Positions 39,186-49,172 of a stretch of DNA of 64,000 nucleotides are shown one piece after another. A program made the translations under genes and the position numbers. Each line of letters opens with the position of its first letter. The first letter of the stretch is position 1. A model generated the notes under the pieces. That model worked only from the letters and a program-made list of their open reading frames with translations. It had not been told where the DNA came from and ran no database searches. This DNA comes from Jiangella ureilytica (lineage in GTDB: Bacteria > Actinomycetota > Actinomycetes > Jiangellales > Jiangellaceae). The stretch lies in assembly GCF_004348545.1 (NCBI RefSeq), contig NZ_SMKL01000017.1:32771-96770 (forward strand), written 5' to 3'.

Positions 39186-42100
39186 ATGCGCCGATCCAGC
39201 CTGCTCTCCTCCCTGTTCGCCGGCGTCCTGGCGGTCGCTCTGGCCGGCGCTCCGCCGACGGCGGCCGCACCCGATCCACTCTCCGAGGCGGACCCGCTGT
39301 TCCGCGCTCTCGTGTTCTCCAAGGTCACCGGGGAGCCGCACGCGTCGGTGGCCGCCGGCGCGGAGCTCATCCAGGACCTGGGCGCCGAACACGACTTCGA
39401 GGTCGTGGTCGACGACTCCACCGCGCTGTTCACCGACGACGGGCTGGCCGGCTTCGACGTCGTCGTGTTCAACAACACGTCGTCGACGGCGGACGCCGCC
39501 CTGCTCGACGAGGAGGAGCGGGCCGCCTTCACCCGCTACATCCAGGCCGGCGGCGGCTACGTCGGGCTGCACTCCGCGGCGGGGTCCGAGCCGGGCTGGG
39601 AGTGGTACGCAGGCCTGGTCGGCTCGACGATCACCGGTCACCCGGACCTCGGCGGGACCGGCACCCATCCCGGCCGCATCGAGGTGCTGGACCGGGTGCA
39701 CCCGTCGACCCGCGACCTGCCGCAGCTGTGGGAGCGCTCGGAGGGCTGGGTGAACCTGGCGCCGGACCCGACCGGCGACGTGCACGTGCTGGCCGAGCTG
39801 AAGCTGCGCGACGGCATCCCCGGCCTCGACTCGGGCCTGAACCATCCGTTCTCGTGGTGCCAGGTGTACGACGGCGGCCGCTCCTGGTACACCGCCGGCG
39901 GGCACGACGCCGCCGCGTTCGCGGAGCCGGCGTTCGCCGGGCATCTGCTGGGCGGTCTCACCTGGGCGGCGGGCGCGGAGCCCGGCGACTGCGGCGCCAC
40001 CGACGACGAGAGCTTCGCCGTCACCGAGCTCACCGACGACCTCGCCGACCCGTTCGAGTTGGAGGTGCTGCCCGACCGCCGGGTGATGTACATCCAGCGC
40101 ACCGGGCAGTTCAGGCTGATCGACCAGACGACGCTCGAGGTCAGCACCGTCGGCGACCTCGAGCTGGGCCTGAGCACGGCGCGGCACTCCGACGGCCTCA
40201 CCGGCTTCGCCCTCGACCCGGACTTCGCGACCAACGGCTGGGTGTACGCGATGTACTCCGACCCCGACGTCGCGCGGATCAACATCTCGCGGTTCACGTT
40301 CGACTTCGAGACGTCGCTGCTGGACATGGAGTCCGAGAGCCGGCTGCTGGACTTCCCGACCTGGCGCGACGTCGGCCTGGCGAACGTGCACATGGGCGGC
40401 GCGGTGGAGTTCGGCCCGGACGGCAGCCTCTACGCGTCCATGGGCGACAACACCGACTTCTCGCAGTCGAACAACTACGCGCCGATCGACGAGCGCGAGG
40501 GCCGGGCCGCGTGGGACGCGCAGGCGACGTCGGCCAACACCAACGACCTGCGCGGCAAGGTGATCCGGATCGTGCCGACCGACGACGGCGGCTACACGAT
40601 CCCCGAGGGCAACCTGTTCCCCGAGGCCGAGGACACCGACGACAGGACCCGGCCCGAGATCTACGCGATGGGCTTCCGCAACCCGTTCCGCATCACCGTC
40701 GACCAGCAGACCGGTGACGTGCTGGTCGCCGACTACGGGCCCGACGCGACCCAGCCGAACCCGGCGCGCGGTCCCGAGGGCATCGTGGAGTGGAACGTCG
40801 TCAGCGAGGCCGGCAACTACGGCTGGCCGCACTGCGTCGGGAACAACCTGCCCTACATCGACTACGACTTCGCCACCGGCCAGTCCGGCGAGCCGTTCGA
40901 CTGCGAGGGCGGCCCCGTCAACGACTCGCCGCACAACACCGGCCTGCAGCAGCTGCCGCCGGTGCAGGAGGCGCTCGTCTGGTACAGCTACGGCACCTCA
41001 CCACAGTTCCCTGAGCTGGGCAGCGGCGGCGCGGCACCGATGAGCGGCCCGGTCTACGACTACGACCCGGACCTGGAGTCCGACACCAAGTTCCCCGAGT
41101 ACTACGACGGGAAGTGGTTCGTCTTCGAGTACGCCCGGAACTGGTACAAGACGATCACCCGCGCCGAGGACACCGGCGACCTGCTGTCGATCAACCCGGT
41201 CTTCGGCTCGACCACGTTCCGCGGCCCGTTCGACGCGACCTTCGGCCCGGACGGGTCGCTGTACGTCATCGACTTCGGCTCCGGCAGCGGCGCCGGGCGC
41301 GGCGACGTCAACGAGGGGGCCGGCATCTACCGGATCGACTACGTGGGCGGCGACCGGCCGCCGACCCCGGAGGCGGCGGGCACCCCGACGTCGGGGCAGC
41401 TGCCGCTCACCGTGCAGTTCTCCAGTGACGGCACGGAGCACTCCGCGGGGCTGCCGATGACCTATCACTGGTCGTTCGGCGACGGCGCCACCTCGGACGA
41501 GCCGAACCCGTCGCACACCTACACCGAGGCGGGCAACTACACCGCGCTGCTGACCGTCACCGACAGCCGGGACCGCAGCTCGGTGGCCGCGGTCCGGATC
41601 GCCGCCGGCAACACCCGGCCCGAGGTGGCGTTCAGCTGGCCACCGCACGGCGGGTTCTTCGACTGGGGCGACGAGGTGGCCTACGAGGTGACGGTCGACG
41701 ACGCCGAGGACGGCAGCACCGCCGGCGGCTCGATCGAGTGCGGCGCCGTCACAGTGGGGGCGCTGCTCGGCCACGACCAGCACGCGCACCCGCTGGACAA
41801 CTACCCGCACTGCACCGGGACCGTCCCGACCATCACCGACGGCGGGCACGGGCAGGAGACCAACCTCTACTACGTGCTGGAGGCCGGCTTCACCGACGCC
41901 GGCGCACCCGGCGTCGAGCCGCTGACCGGCGGCGACGCGGTCAGGCTCAACCCGAAGCGGCGCGAGGCCGAGCACTACGCAGGGGCTCAGGGCGTCCAGG
42001 TGTTCGAGCGGCCGCTGGCCAGTGCGCGGGCACGGGTCGGCAGCATCTCGCACGGCGACTGGATCAGGTTCGACACCGTCCACCTGGCCGGCATCGAGTC

Positions 42101-43856
42101 GCTCACCGTGGGCGCCTCGTCGGCGGCGCACGGCGGCACCATCGAGGTGCGCCGCGACGCCCCCGGCGGCGAGCTGCTCGGCTCGGTGGACGTGCCGGTC
42201 ACAGGCGGCGTCGACACCGTCGTCGAGCGGACCACCGATCTCGTCGACCCGGGCGAGACCTTCGACGTCTACCTGGTGTTCCGCAACGACGCCGTCGGGT
42301 CCGGCGGGCCGGACCTGCTGGCGCTGGACTGGGTGCGGTTCAACGGCGACGGCGTCAGCGTGCCGCCCCCGCCGTGCGAGGACGGCGGCGTGGACGAGTT
42401 CGACGGCGACGCGCTGAACCTCTCGTGCTGGACGTCGATCGTCCGGCACGACCCGGACGGCTACCAGGTCACGGACGGGCAGCTGGTGCTGCCGACGGCG
42501 CACGGCGAGTTGACCGCCGCCCGGGCGGACGCGGCCAACCTGGTCATGCGGCCGGCGCCGGACGGCGGCTGGACCGCCACCACCCGGCTCACCGCCGACG
42601 TGGGGACGGCGTTCCAGCAGGCCGGCCTGGTGCTGCACGCCGGTGACGCCGACTTCGCCAAGGCGGTCGTGATGGCGCGGCCGGACGGCACCAGGCGGAT
42701 GTCGTTCTTCACCGTCGCCGGCGGGCAGGAGCGCAACACCGCCGAGGACTACGTGGCGCTGCCGGCGGACTTCCCGGACACGTTCGAGCTGCGGCTGGTC
42801 AGCGACGGGCTCGAGGTGACGGCGGAGTACTCGGCCGACGGCGAGACGTGGCTGCCGGTGGGCCGCCCGTACGGCCTGGGCGCGGCGTCGTCGTGGAACG
42901 TCGGGGTGGCCGCGCTGTCCGGCGGCAACGGCGACCCGAACATCCCCGTCGTCGACGTCGCGTTCGACCGGTTCGAGCTCACCGCGACCGAGCCGCAGGT
43001 CTGCCCGGACCCCGAACCGGCCGACGGCTTCACCGCCCTCTGGGACGGGAAGACGCTGGACGGCTGGGAGATGGTGGGCAACGGATCGTTCACCGTCACG
43101 TCGGACTGCACGCTGCTGAGCCGCGGCTCCGGCGGACTGCTGTGGTACACGCCGCAGGCCTTCGGCGACTTCCACCTGAGGCTGCAGTACCGGATGAACA
43201 ACCCGAGTGACAACTCCGGGGTGTTCCTGCGCTTCCCGGCGCCCCTGGACTGGGAGGGCCCGTGGGTCCGCCAGCCCGACGACAGCGTGCGGGGGTACGA
43301 GGCGCAGGTCCACGACGACCCGGGCGGCGGCGACCCGCAGAAGACCGGCTCGATCTACAACTTCGCCACGATCACCGACGTCCTGGCGCACCCGATCGGG
43401 GAGTGGAACACCTACGAGATTCGCGCGGTCGGGCAGACCTACAGCGTCTGGCTGAACGGCGAGCTCGTGAACACCTACACCGGTGACGGGAGCCGCGCGC
43501 TCGAGGGTCACCTCGGGTTCCAGAACCACCACGACGGCTCCGACGTCGAGTTCCGCGACGTGTGGATCGCGCCCGTCGACGCCACGTGCCCGCAGCCCGA
43601 TGCCCGGGCGACAGTGGTGGTCGGGACGGTGGACAGCGGCGTGCCCAACCGCGCCGCCGCCGACGGGTGCACGGTCAACGACCTCATCGACGAGGACCGC
43701 GAGTGGGGTTCCACCGGCGCGTTCCTGCGCCACGTCGGCGACGTGCTGGACCGCCTCGTCGCGGAGGGTGTCGTCAACGCCCGGGAGAGCAGCGTCATCC
43801 GGCGCGCGGCGGCGGAGTCCGGCATCGGGCGGGGAGGTGCGATCGCGATGCGCTGA
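39186..43856 (+). CDS. Giant secreted ThuA / sugar-dehydrogenase / PKD / CBM / DUF1080 protein
   Basis: 1,556 residues from ATG 39186. A Sec signal (LFAGVLAVALAGAPPTAAA) is followed by: ThuA glutamine-amidotransferase-like domain (about 39-255; FRALVFSKVTG, GGGYVGLHSA); PQQ/glucose-sorbosone dehydrogenase propeller (about 275-710; TGFALDPDFATNGWVYAMY, GFRNPFRITVD); PKD domain (720-800; YHWSFGDGATSDEPNPSHTYTEAGNYTALLTVTD split); CBM6-like sandwich (about 925-1055); a DUF1349/concanavalin-like domain (about 1060-1265); a DUF1080 hydrolase-like domain (about 1280-1465; FTALWDGKTLDGW); and a short helical tail. ThuA and DUF1080 families act on 3-keto sugars; the propeller oxidises sugars. It likely oxidises and cleaves extracellular glycosides. 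Confidence 0.88.
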   Translation: MRRSSLLSSLFAGVLAVALAGAPPTAAAPDPLSEADPLFRALVFSKVTGEPHASVAAGAELIQDLGAEHDFEVVVDDSTALFTDDGLAGFDVVVFNNTSSTADAALLDEEERAAFTRYIQAGGGYVGLHSAAGSEPGWEWYAGLVGSTITGHPDLGGTGTHPGRIEVLDRVHPSTRDLPQLWERSEGWVNLAPDPTGDVHVLAELKLRDGIPGLDSGLNHPFSWCQVYDGGRSWYTAGGHDAAAFAEPAFAGHLLGGLTWAAGAEPGDCGATDDESFAVTELTDDLADPFELEVLPDRRVMYIQRTGQFRLIDQTTLEVSTVGDLELGLSTARHSDGLTGFALDPDFATNGWVYAMYSDPDVARINISRFTFDFETSLLDMESESRLLDFPTWRDVGLANVHMGGAVEFGPDGSLYASMGDNTDFSQSNNYAPIDEREGRAAWDAQATSANTNDLRGKVIRIVPTDDGGYTIPEGNLFPEAEDTDDRTRPEIYAMGFRNPFRITVDQQTGDVLVADYGPDATQPNPARGPEGIVEWNVVSEAGNYGWPHCVGNNLPYIDYDFATGQSGEPFDCEGGPVNDSPHNTGLQQLPPVQEALVWYSYGTSPQFPELGSGGAAPMSGPVYDYDPDLESDTKFPEYYDGKWFVFEYARNWYKTITRAEDTGDLLSINPVFGSTTFRGPFDATFGPDGSLYVIDFGSGSGAGRGDVNEGAGIYRIDYVGGDRPPTPEAAGTPTSGQLPLTVQFSSDGTEHSAGLPMTYHWSFGDGATSDEPNPSHTYTEAGNYTALLTVTDSRDRSSVAAVRIAAGNTRPEVAFSWPPHGGFFDWGDEVAYEVTVDDAEDGSTAGGSIECGAVTVGALLGHDQHAHPLDNYPHCTGTVPTITDGGHGQETNLYYVLEAGFTDAGAPGVEPLTGGDAVRLNPKRREAEHYAGAQGVQVFERPLASARARVGSISHGDWIRFDTVHLAGIESLTVGASSAAHGGTIEVRRDAPGGELLGSVDVPVTGGVDTVVERTTDLVDPGETFDVYLVFRNDAVGSGGPDLLALDWVRFNGDGVSVPPPPCEDGGVDEFDGDALNLSCWTSIVRHDPDGYQVTDGQLVLPTAHGELTAARADAANLVMRPAPDGGWTATTRLTADVGTAFQQAGLVLHAGDADFAKAVVMARPDGTRRMSFFTVAGGQERNTAEDYVALPADFPDTFELRLVSDGLEVTAEYSADGETWLPVGRPYGLGAASSWNVGVAALSGGNGDPNIPVVDVAFDRFELTATEPQVCPDPEPADGFTALWDGKTLDGWEMVGNGSFTVTSDCTLLSRGSGGLLWYTPQAFGDFHLRLQYRMNNPSDNSGVFLRFPAPLDWEGPWVRQPDDSVRGYEAQVHDDPGGGDPQKTGSIYNFATITDVLAHPIGEWNTYEIRAVGQTYSVWLNGELVNTYTGDGSRALEGHLGFQNHHDGSDVEFRDVWIAPVDATCPQPDARATVVVGTVDSGVPNRAAADGCTVNDLIDEDREWGSTGAFLRHVGDVLDRLVAEGVVNARESSVIRRAAAESGIGRGGAIAMR

Positions 43857-43868
43857 CGCCGAACGCGG

Positions 43869-43903
43869 CCGCGCCCGCCACGAGGAGCTCGTGGCGGGCG
43901 CGG
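43869..43903. terminator. Bidirectional terminator between the ThuA gene and pstB
   Basis: CCGCGCCCGCCACGAG (43869-43884) pairs perfectly with CTCGTGGCGGGCGCGG (43888-43903) around a 3-base loop, a 16-bp stem between two converging genes. Confidence 0.85.
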
Positions 43904-43920
43904 TCTGCTGCCGCGGCGCG

Positions 43921-44700
43921 TCAGCCGAAGCGGCCGGAGACGTAGTCCTCGGTGGCCTTCACGCTGGGGTTGGTGAAGATCTTCGTGGTGTCGTCCATCT
44001 CGATCAGCTTGCCGGGCTTGCCGGTGCCCGCGATGTTGAAGAACGCGGTGCGGTCGCTGACCCGGGCGGCCTGCTGCATGTTGTGGGTCACGATGACGAT
44101 GGTGTAGTTCTGCTTCAGCTCACCGATGAGGTCCTCGATGGCCAGCGTCGAGATGGGGTCCAGCGCGGAGCACGGCTCGTCCATCAGCAGGACGTCGGGC
44201 TGGATGGCGATGGCCCGGGCGATGCACAGACGCTGCTGCTGGCCGCCGGAGAGGCCGGAGCCGGGCTTGTCGAGGCGGTCCTTGACCTCGTTCCACAGGT
44301 TCGCGCCCTGCAGCGACCTCTCGACGATCTCGTTGGCCTGGTTCCTGCTCATGCGGCTGCTGTTGAGCTTCATGCCGGCCAGGACGTTGTCGCGGATGGA
44401 CATGGTCGGGAACGGGTTGGGCCGCTGGAAGACCATGCCGACCTGGCGCCGGACCGTGACGGGGTCGACGTTGGACCCGTAGAGGTCTTCGCCGTCGAGC
44501 AGGACCTTGCCCTGCACCCGCGCGCCGGGGATGACCTCGTGCATGCGGTTGAGGGTGCGGATGAACGTGGACTTGCCGCAGCCGGACGGGCCGATGAAGG
44601 CCGTGACCGAGCGGGGTTCGATGGCCATCGACACGCCCTCGACGGCCAGGAAGCTGCCGTAGTAGACGTTCAGATCGCCGACGTCGATGCGCTTGGACAT
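43921..44700 (-). CDS. pstB: Phosphate ABC transporter ATPase
   Basis: 259 residues from ATG 44700. Walker [12 protein letters not shown]-loop FQRPNPFP, signature [14 protein letters not shown], Walker [15 protein letters not shown]-loop [13 protein letters not shown]. The [20 protein letters not shown] and [10 protein letters not shown] segments are PstB-specific. It energises high-affinity phosphate import with PstA and PstC. Confidence 0.97.
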   Translation of the reverse strand: MSKRIDVGDLNVYYGSFLAVEGVSMAIEPRSVTAFIGPSGCGKSTFIRTLNRMHEVIPGARVQGKVLLDGEDLYGSNVDPVTVRRQVGMVFQRPNPFPTMSIRDNVLAGMKLNSSRMSRNQANEIVERSLQGANLWNEVKDRLDKPGSGLSGGQQQRLCIARAIAIQPDVLLMDEPCSALDPISTLAIEDLIGELKQNYTIVIVTHNMQQAARVSDRTAFFNIAGTGKPGKLIEMDDTTKIFTNPSVKATEDYVSGRFG

Positions 44701-44717
44701 GTGGCGGTTTCCTTGCT

Positions 44718-45830
44718 CTAGCGGCCGGTCTTCGGGGCGAACAGGCGGGCGATGAGTCGGGCGACGAGGTTGAGCACCATGACGATGAGGATCAGGGTCA
44801 GTGCCGCTGCCCACGCCCGGTCGAAGCTGGGCTGCGGTGACGAACCCGACAGCGGCCGCATCGCCTGACTGTAGACATAGGCGGGCAGCGACATCATCCA
44901 GTCGGAGAACGGGTTGGTGTTGATCGACGACGTGAAGCCGGCGGTGACGATCAGCGGCGCGGTCTCGCCGACCACCCGCGCGATCGCCAGCGTGACGCCG
45001 GAGGCGATGCCGGAGATGGCCGTCGGGACGACCACCCGGACGATGGTGCGCCACTTCGGCACGCCCAGGGCGTAGGCGGCCTCGCGCAGCTCGTTCGGGA
45101 CGATGCGCAGCATCTCCTCGCTCGACCGCACGACCACCGGGATCATCAGCACCGACAGCGCGACGGCGCCGGCGAAGCCGTTGCGGGTGCCGACGCCGAA
45201 CAGCACCGCGAACAGTGCGGCGGCGAACAGGCCGGCCACGATGGACGGGATGCCGGTCATGACGTCGACGAAGAACGTGATGGCCCGCGCCAGCCGGCCG
45301 CGGCCGTACTCGACCAGGTAGATCGAGGTGAGCAGGCCGATGGGCACCGAGATGACCGAGGCCAGCGCCGTGATGAGGAATGTGCCCACGATGGCGTGGT
45401 AGGCGCCGCCGATGAACGGGGCCGCGCCCTCGAGGGCCTGCTGGTCGTTGAGGCCGGTGACGTTGCGCATCGACGTCTGCAGGAAGTCGAGGCTGAACCG
45501 CTCGAGGCCGTTGTCGAGGACCGACCAGATGACCGAGATCAGCGGCACCAGCGCGATGCCGAACGCGGTGTAGACCAGCGCGGTGACCAGCTTGTCGACG
45601 GCCTTGCGCCGGCCCTCGACCACGGCCGACAGTGTGGTGTTGACGATCAGGAAGACCAGCGTCGAGAGGACGGCGAACCGGATCGGCGAGAACCCGCCGA
45701 ACACGGCCGACAGACCCGCTCCGACCGCGAGCGACGCGACCAGGACGATCTGGGTGGTGTAGCGGGGCAGCTGGTTGTGGGCCAGCGAGCTCGAGGCCGG
45801 GCCGGCGGGCGGCAAGGTGTCGATGGACAT
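44718..45830 (-). CDS. pstA: Phosphate ABC transporter permease PstA
   Basis: 370 residues from ATG 45830, overlapping the PstC stop as ATGA. Permease signature [26 protein letters not shown], with several membrane segments ([86 protein letters not shown]). It is longer than E. coli PstA because of an N-terminal two-segment extension, as is common in actinomycetes. Confidence 0.96.
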   Translation of the reverse strand: MSIDTLPPAGPASSSLAHNQLPRYTTQIVLVASLAVGAGLSAVFGGFSPIRFAVLSTLVFLIVNTTLSAVVEGRRKAVDKLVTALVYTAFGIALVPLISVIWSVLDNGLERFSLDFLQTSMRNVTGLNDQQALEGAAPFIGGAYHAIVGTFLITALASVISVPIGLLTSIYLVEYGRGRLARAITFFVDVMTGIPSIVAGLFAAALFAVLFGVGTRNGFAGAVALSVLMIPVVVRSSEEMLRIVPNELREAAYALGVPKWRTIVRVVVPTAISGIASGVTLAIARVVGETAPLIVTAGFTSSINTNPFSDWMMSLPAYVYSQAMRPLSGSSPQPSFDRAWAAALTLILIVMVLNLVARLIARLFAPKTGR

Positions 45831-46786
45831 CAGTTGGCCCCCGAGAACTCACTGCGGCGCGACACGATCCAGCGGGCGAACATGTTCACGGCAAGCGTGA
45901 TGACGAACAGCACCAGGCCCGCGGCGATGAGCGTGTTCGTCTTGAGCCCCGACGACTCGGGGAAGTCCAGCGCGATCTCCGCGGCGATGGTGTTGTTGCC
46001 GCTGGTGAGCATCGACCAGGTGAAGCCGCCGGTCGAGAGCACCATGGCGACGGCCATCGTCTCGCCCAGTGCGCGGCCCAGGCCCAGCATGATGCCGGAG
46101 ATGATGCCGGGCCGGCCGAACGGGAGGACCGCCATGCGGATCATCTCCCAGCGCGTGGCGCCGAGCGCGAGTGCGGCCTCTTCGTGCAGCGTCGGCGTCT
46201 GCAGGAACACCTCGCGCGAGATCGCGGTGATGATCGGCAGGATCATGACCGCCAGCACCAGGCCGGCCGTCATCATCGTGCGGCCCGTGGCCGAGGCCGG
46301 GCCGGTGAAGAGCGGGATGAAGCCGAGGTTGTCGGCCAGCCAGGCCCAGGCCGGCTGCACCTGCGGCGCCAGCCACTGGATGCCCCAGAGGCCGAAGACG
46401 ACGCTGGGGATGGCGGCGAGCAGGTCGACGACGTAGCCGAGGCCCTGCGCCAGCCGGCGGGGCGCGAAGTGCGAGATGAACAGCGCGATGCCCAGTGCGA
46501 GCGGCGTCGCGACGACGAGAGCGATGAGCGCCGCGGCGACCGTGCCGAAGACGAGCGGCCAGACGTAGGACAGGAACCCCTCGCCGCCGTCGATCTCGGA
46601 CGGGTCGGCCGTGAACGTCGGCAGCGCCTCGCGGACGAGGAAGGCTGCCACGCCGGCCAGGATGATCAGGATGAGGATGCCCGCGACCTGCGCGGACCGG
46701 GAGAAGATGCGGTCGCCGGGGCGCGCTTTGGCCCGCGGGGGTGCGGACCGCCGCTCGGTCGGCGGTGGTGTGGCGGTGGTGGTCAC
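45830..46786 (-). CDS. pstC: Phosphate ABC transporter permease PstC
   Basis: 318 residues from GTG 46786. Permease motif [27 protein letters not shown], preceded by [16 protein letters not shown] and followed by [12 protein letters not shown]. Membrane segments include [18 protein letters not shown] and [24 protein letters not shown]. The promoter-side gene pstS is 121 bases upstream across a large hairpin. Confidence 0.96.
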   Translation of the reverse strand: MTTTATPPPTERRSAPPRAKARPGDRIFSRSAQVAGILILIILAGVAAFLVREALPTFTADPSEIDGGEGFLSYVWPLVFGTVAAALIALVVATPLALGIALFISHFAPRRLAQGLGYVVDLLAAIPSVVFGLWGIQWLAPQVQPAWAWLADNLGFIPLFTGPASATGRTMMTAGLVLAVMILPIITAISREVFLQTPTLHEEAALALGATRWEMIRMAVLPFGRPGIISGIMLGLGRALGETMAVAMVLSTGGFTWSMLTSGNNTIAAEIALDFPESSGLKTNTLIAAGLVLFVITLAVNMFARWIVSRRSEFSGAN

Positions 46787-46839
46787 GGCGTCAGCTCCGG
46801 CTCGTGGAGGTCTCGCGGGTCATGCCGGTGTCGTGCGGA

Positions 46840-46879
46840 CGCCGGGCGGTCCGTCCCGCATGGGACGAGCCGCCCGGCG
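46840..46879 (-). terminator. Hairpin between pstS and pstC
   Basis: CGCCGGGCGG (46840-46849) pairs with CCGCCCGGCG (46870-46879); inside, after a 2+2 mismatch, CGTCCC pairs with GGGACG around the loop GCAT. A structure of this strength between the binding-protein and permease genes usually lets pstS be made in excess by partial termination or by protecting the 3' end. Confidence 0.8.
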
Positions 46880-46907
46880 ACGTGGAACTTCGTGCAGAGG
46901 ATAGGAC

Positions 46908-48050
46908 TCAGCCGACCTCGATGGACTCCACGACGGCCTGGACCTCGGTCTGCAGCTCAGGCGAGATCGGGGCCGAACCCGCGGCGTCGGCCGCGGCCTG
47001 CTGGCCGTCGTCGCTCGCGACGTAGCCGACGTAGGCCTTCACCAGGTCGCCGACCGCCGGGTCCTCGTAGGCGGTGCAGACGATCGTGTACGAGATCAGC
47101 ACGATCGGGTAGGCGCCGGACTCGGTGGTGTCGCGGGCGAGCTCGATCGCGAGGTCGTTCTCGGCCCGGCCCTCGGCGCGCGGCGAGGCGTCGACGACGG
47201 CAGCGGCGGCCTCGGCAGAGTACTCGACGAACTCCGAGCCGACGCCGATGGCGGCGGTCTGCAGGTCGCCGACCGCGGCGGCGCTGGCGTAGCCGATGGT
47301 GCCCTCGGCGGCCTGGACGGCGGCGATGACGCCCGGCGTCTGCGCGCCCGCCTCGCCCGGCAGGTCGGCCGGCCAGTCACCACTGACCTCGTAGGTCCAT
47401 GCCTCCGGCGCGGCGGCGGCGAGGTACTCGACGAAGTTCTCGGTGGTGCCCGACTCGTCGGAACGGTGCACCGGCGTGATCGCCAGGTCCGGCAGCGTGG
47501 CGTCCGGGTTGTCCGCGGCGATGGCAGGGTCGTTCCAGTTGGTGATGGTGCCGTTGAAGATGTTCGCCAGCGTCACCGGGCCGAGCTGCAGGCCGTCGAC
47601 ACCCGGCATGTTGTACGCGACGGCGATCGGGTCGATGTACAGCGGCAGGTTGACGGCCGGCGCACCACACGCGGTCTCCGCGGCGGCCATCTCCTCGTCG
47701 TCGAGGTAGGCGTCGGAGCCGGCGAACGCGACCGCGCCGGAGGTGAACTGCTCGCGGCCCGCGCCGGAGCCCTCGGGCGCGTAGTTGACGGTGACGTCGG
47801 GGTGCTGGCCCTGGAAGCCGGCGATCCACGCCTGGACCGCGGCCTCCTGCGAGCTGGCGCCCGCGCCGTTCAGGGTGCCGGAGAGCGAGTCGCCGCCGGT
47901 CTCGGTGCCCTCGGAGCTGTCGCCACCTGAGGTCTCCTCGTCGGAGGAGTTCTCGGTGTCGGGGTCCGAGCCACAAGCGGCCAGCACGAGGGCGGCCGCG
48001 CTGGCGACGGCGACTGGTGCCAGCGTGCGGCGCACGATGCTGAGGTTCAC
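46908..48050 (-). CDS. pstS: Phosphate-binding lipoprotein PstS
   Basis: 380 residues from GTG 48050 with GGAAGGA upstream. A lipoprotein signal ends at LVLAAC (Cys 26), then an acidic Ser/Glu/Asp linker. Phosphate-binding loops: GAGASSQEAAVQAWIAGF, GSGAGREQF, PLYIDPIAVAYN, FNGTITNWNDPAI, HRSDESGTTENF. It captures phosphate at the cell surface for PstCAB. A PHO box lies upstream at 48129-48150. Confidence 0.97.
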   Translation of the reverse strand: MNLSIVRRTLAPVAVASAAALVLAACGSDPDTENSSDEETSGGDSSEGTETGGDSLSGTLNGAGASSQEAAVQAWIAGFQGQHPDVTVNYAPEGSGAGREQFTSGAVAFAGSDAYLDDEEMAAAETACGAPAVNLPLYIDPIAVAYNMPGVDGLQLGPVTLANIFNGTITNWNDPAIAADNPDATLPDLAITPVHRSDESGTTENFVEYLAAAAPEAWTYEVSGDWPADLPGEAGAQTPGVIAAVQAAEGTIGYASAAAVGDLQTAAIGVGSEFVEYSAEAAAAVVDASPRAEGRAENDLAIELARDTTESGAYPIVLISYTIVCTAYEDPAVGDLVKAYVGYVASDDGQQAAADAAGSAPISPELQTEVQAVVESIEVG

Positions 48051-48128
48051 GTCTGGTGTCCTTCCTGGACCTATTCGTCCTTGCGTATCGCCTAGAACGT
48101 AGTTTTCGGAGGTGACGCCGTTCCACGC

Positions 48129-48150
48129 TGAGGGTGAACGGGGAATGAAC
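48129..48150 (-). promoter_or_regulatory. PHO box upstream of pstS
   Basis: On the minus strand two consecutive 11-base units, GTTCATTCCCC (48150-48140) and GTTCACCCTCA (48139-48129), fit the PhoP direct-repeat unit. They sit just upstream of a possible -35 (48124-48119) and -10 TACGTT (48101-48096), the normal position for PhoP activation under phosphate starvation. The phoR-phoP genes are not in the window. Confidence 0.7.
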
Positions 48151-48254
48151 GGCTGGCGCAGAGAAGTCGACATGTCTCTGACCGTGTGATGGCCGTCACG
48201 TGAACGGGCTGAGCGGCCGGTTGCGAGACGATCACGACCCGCCGTTGAGCGTGG

Positions 48255-49172
48255 TCACAGGTCGGTAACCGGCGGTCGGCCGGCCACGCGCGGCAGGTGC
48301 CGCTCGATGGCGGTCACGTGCCCGTGGTCGTGGTGCAGGACGGCGAATCCGCCGGGCTCGAGGTCGTCGCCCGGATCGGTCCCGGCCGCCTCGAAGAGCA
48401 TCGGCAGGATCGGCCGGTGCGAGCACACCAGCGCAGCGTCGTCGCGCAGCAGCGTCCGCAGGATCGCGACGGCCGGGTGCCGCCCGTCGACGGCCCGCAG
48501 GCTCTCCTCGGACAGGTGCGGCTCGAGCTCGACCACGAGGCCCTGCTTGCGGGCGAACGGACGCACGGTCTCGGCGCACCGCACGGAGTCGCTGGAGAGC
48601 ACCCTCCGCAGCCCGAGCGTGCCCAGCACCTCGCCCAGCGCCTCGAGGTCGGCGACGCCCGCGGCGTCGAGCGGCCGCTCGATGTCCGGACCGGCCCAGT
48701 CCGAGCGCGACACCGCCTTGACGTGGCGCAGCAACACCAGCGGCGTGGTCCGCAGCGGCCCGCGCAGGGCGGTGCGGACGAGCTCGGCGTCACGCTCGTA
48801 GCTGAGCCGCCGGACCGCCTCGCCCGCGGGCAGGAAGACGACGTCGTCGACCTCGTGGTCGGGCAGCCGCGGCGCCGCCTGCGGGTCGGCCTCGGCCAGC
48901 CAGTACCGGACCACCTTGGGCCGTCCGGCGGCGACGTAGTGCTGCGACGGCAGCGGCCGGCCCAGGGCGACGCGGTGCCCGGTCTCTTCGAACACCTCGC
49001 GGACCGCGCAGGTCATGAGGTGCTCGCCGGGGTCGGCCTTGCCCTTGGGGAGCGACCAGTCGTCGTACTTGGGGCGGTGGACGAGGCAGATCTCGACGCG
49101 CCCCTCGGGCGCTCCCTCCTGGGTCCGCCACAGCACCGCTCCGGCGGCGAGGACGGGGTCTCGCCTGGCCAT
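48255..49172 (-). CDS. mutT1: MutT1-like Nudix hydrolase with histidine-phosphatase domain
   Basis: 305 residues from ATG 49172, overlapping the CYTH-CHAD stop as ATGA. The Nudix box runs from G44 (GKADPGEHL) through the catalytic REVFEETGHRV (58-68). The second half is a histidine phosphatase (PLVLLRHVKAV with RH at 149-150; SSDSVRCAETVRPFA; VCSHRPILP). Mycobacterial MutT1 has the same two domains, converts 8-oxo-dGTP and diadenosine polyphosphates, and is encoded next to ppk1, as here. Confidence 0.93.
   Translation of the reverse strand: MARRDPVLAAGAVLWRTQEGAPEGRVEICLVHRPKYDDWSLPKGKADPGEHLMTCAVREVFEETGHRVALGRPLPSQHYVAAGRPKVVRYWLAEADPQAAPRLPDHEVDDVVFLPAGEAVRRLSYERDAELVRTALRGPLRTTPLVLLRHVKAVSRSDWAGPDIERPLDAAGVADLEALGEVLGTLGLRRVLSSDSVRCAETVRPFARKQGLVVELEPHLSEESLRAVDGRHPAVAILRTLLRDDAALVCSHRPILPMLFEAAGTDPGDDLEPGGFAVLHHDHGHVTAIERHLPRVAGRPPVTDL

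Noticed and set aside
40998..43733. A 911-codon minus-strand frame opposite the giant ThuA gene
   Set aside because: The plus strand carries recognisable domains across the full span, so the opposite frame is a GC shadow.
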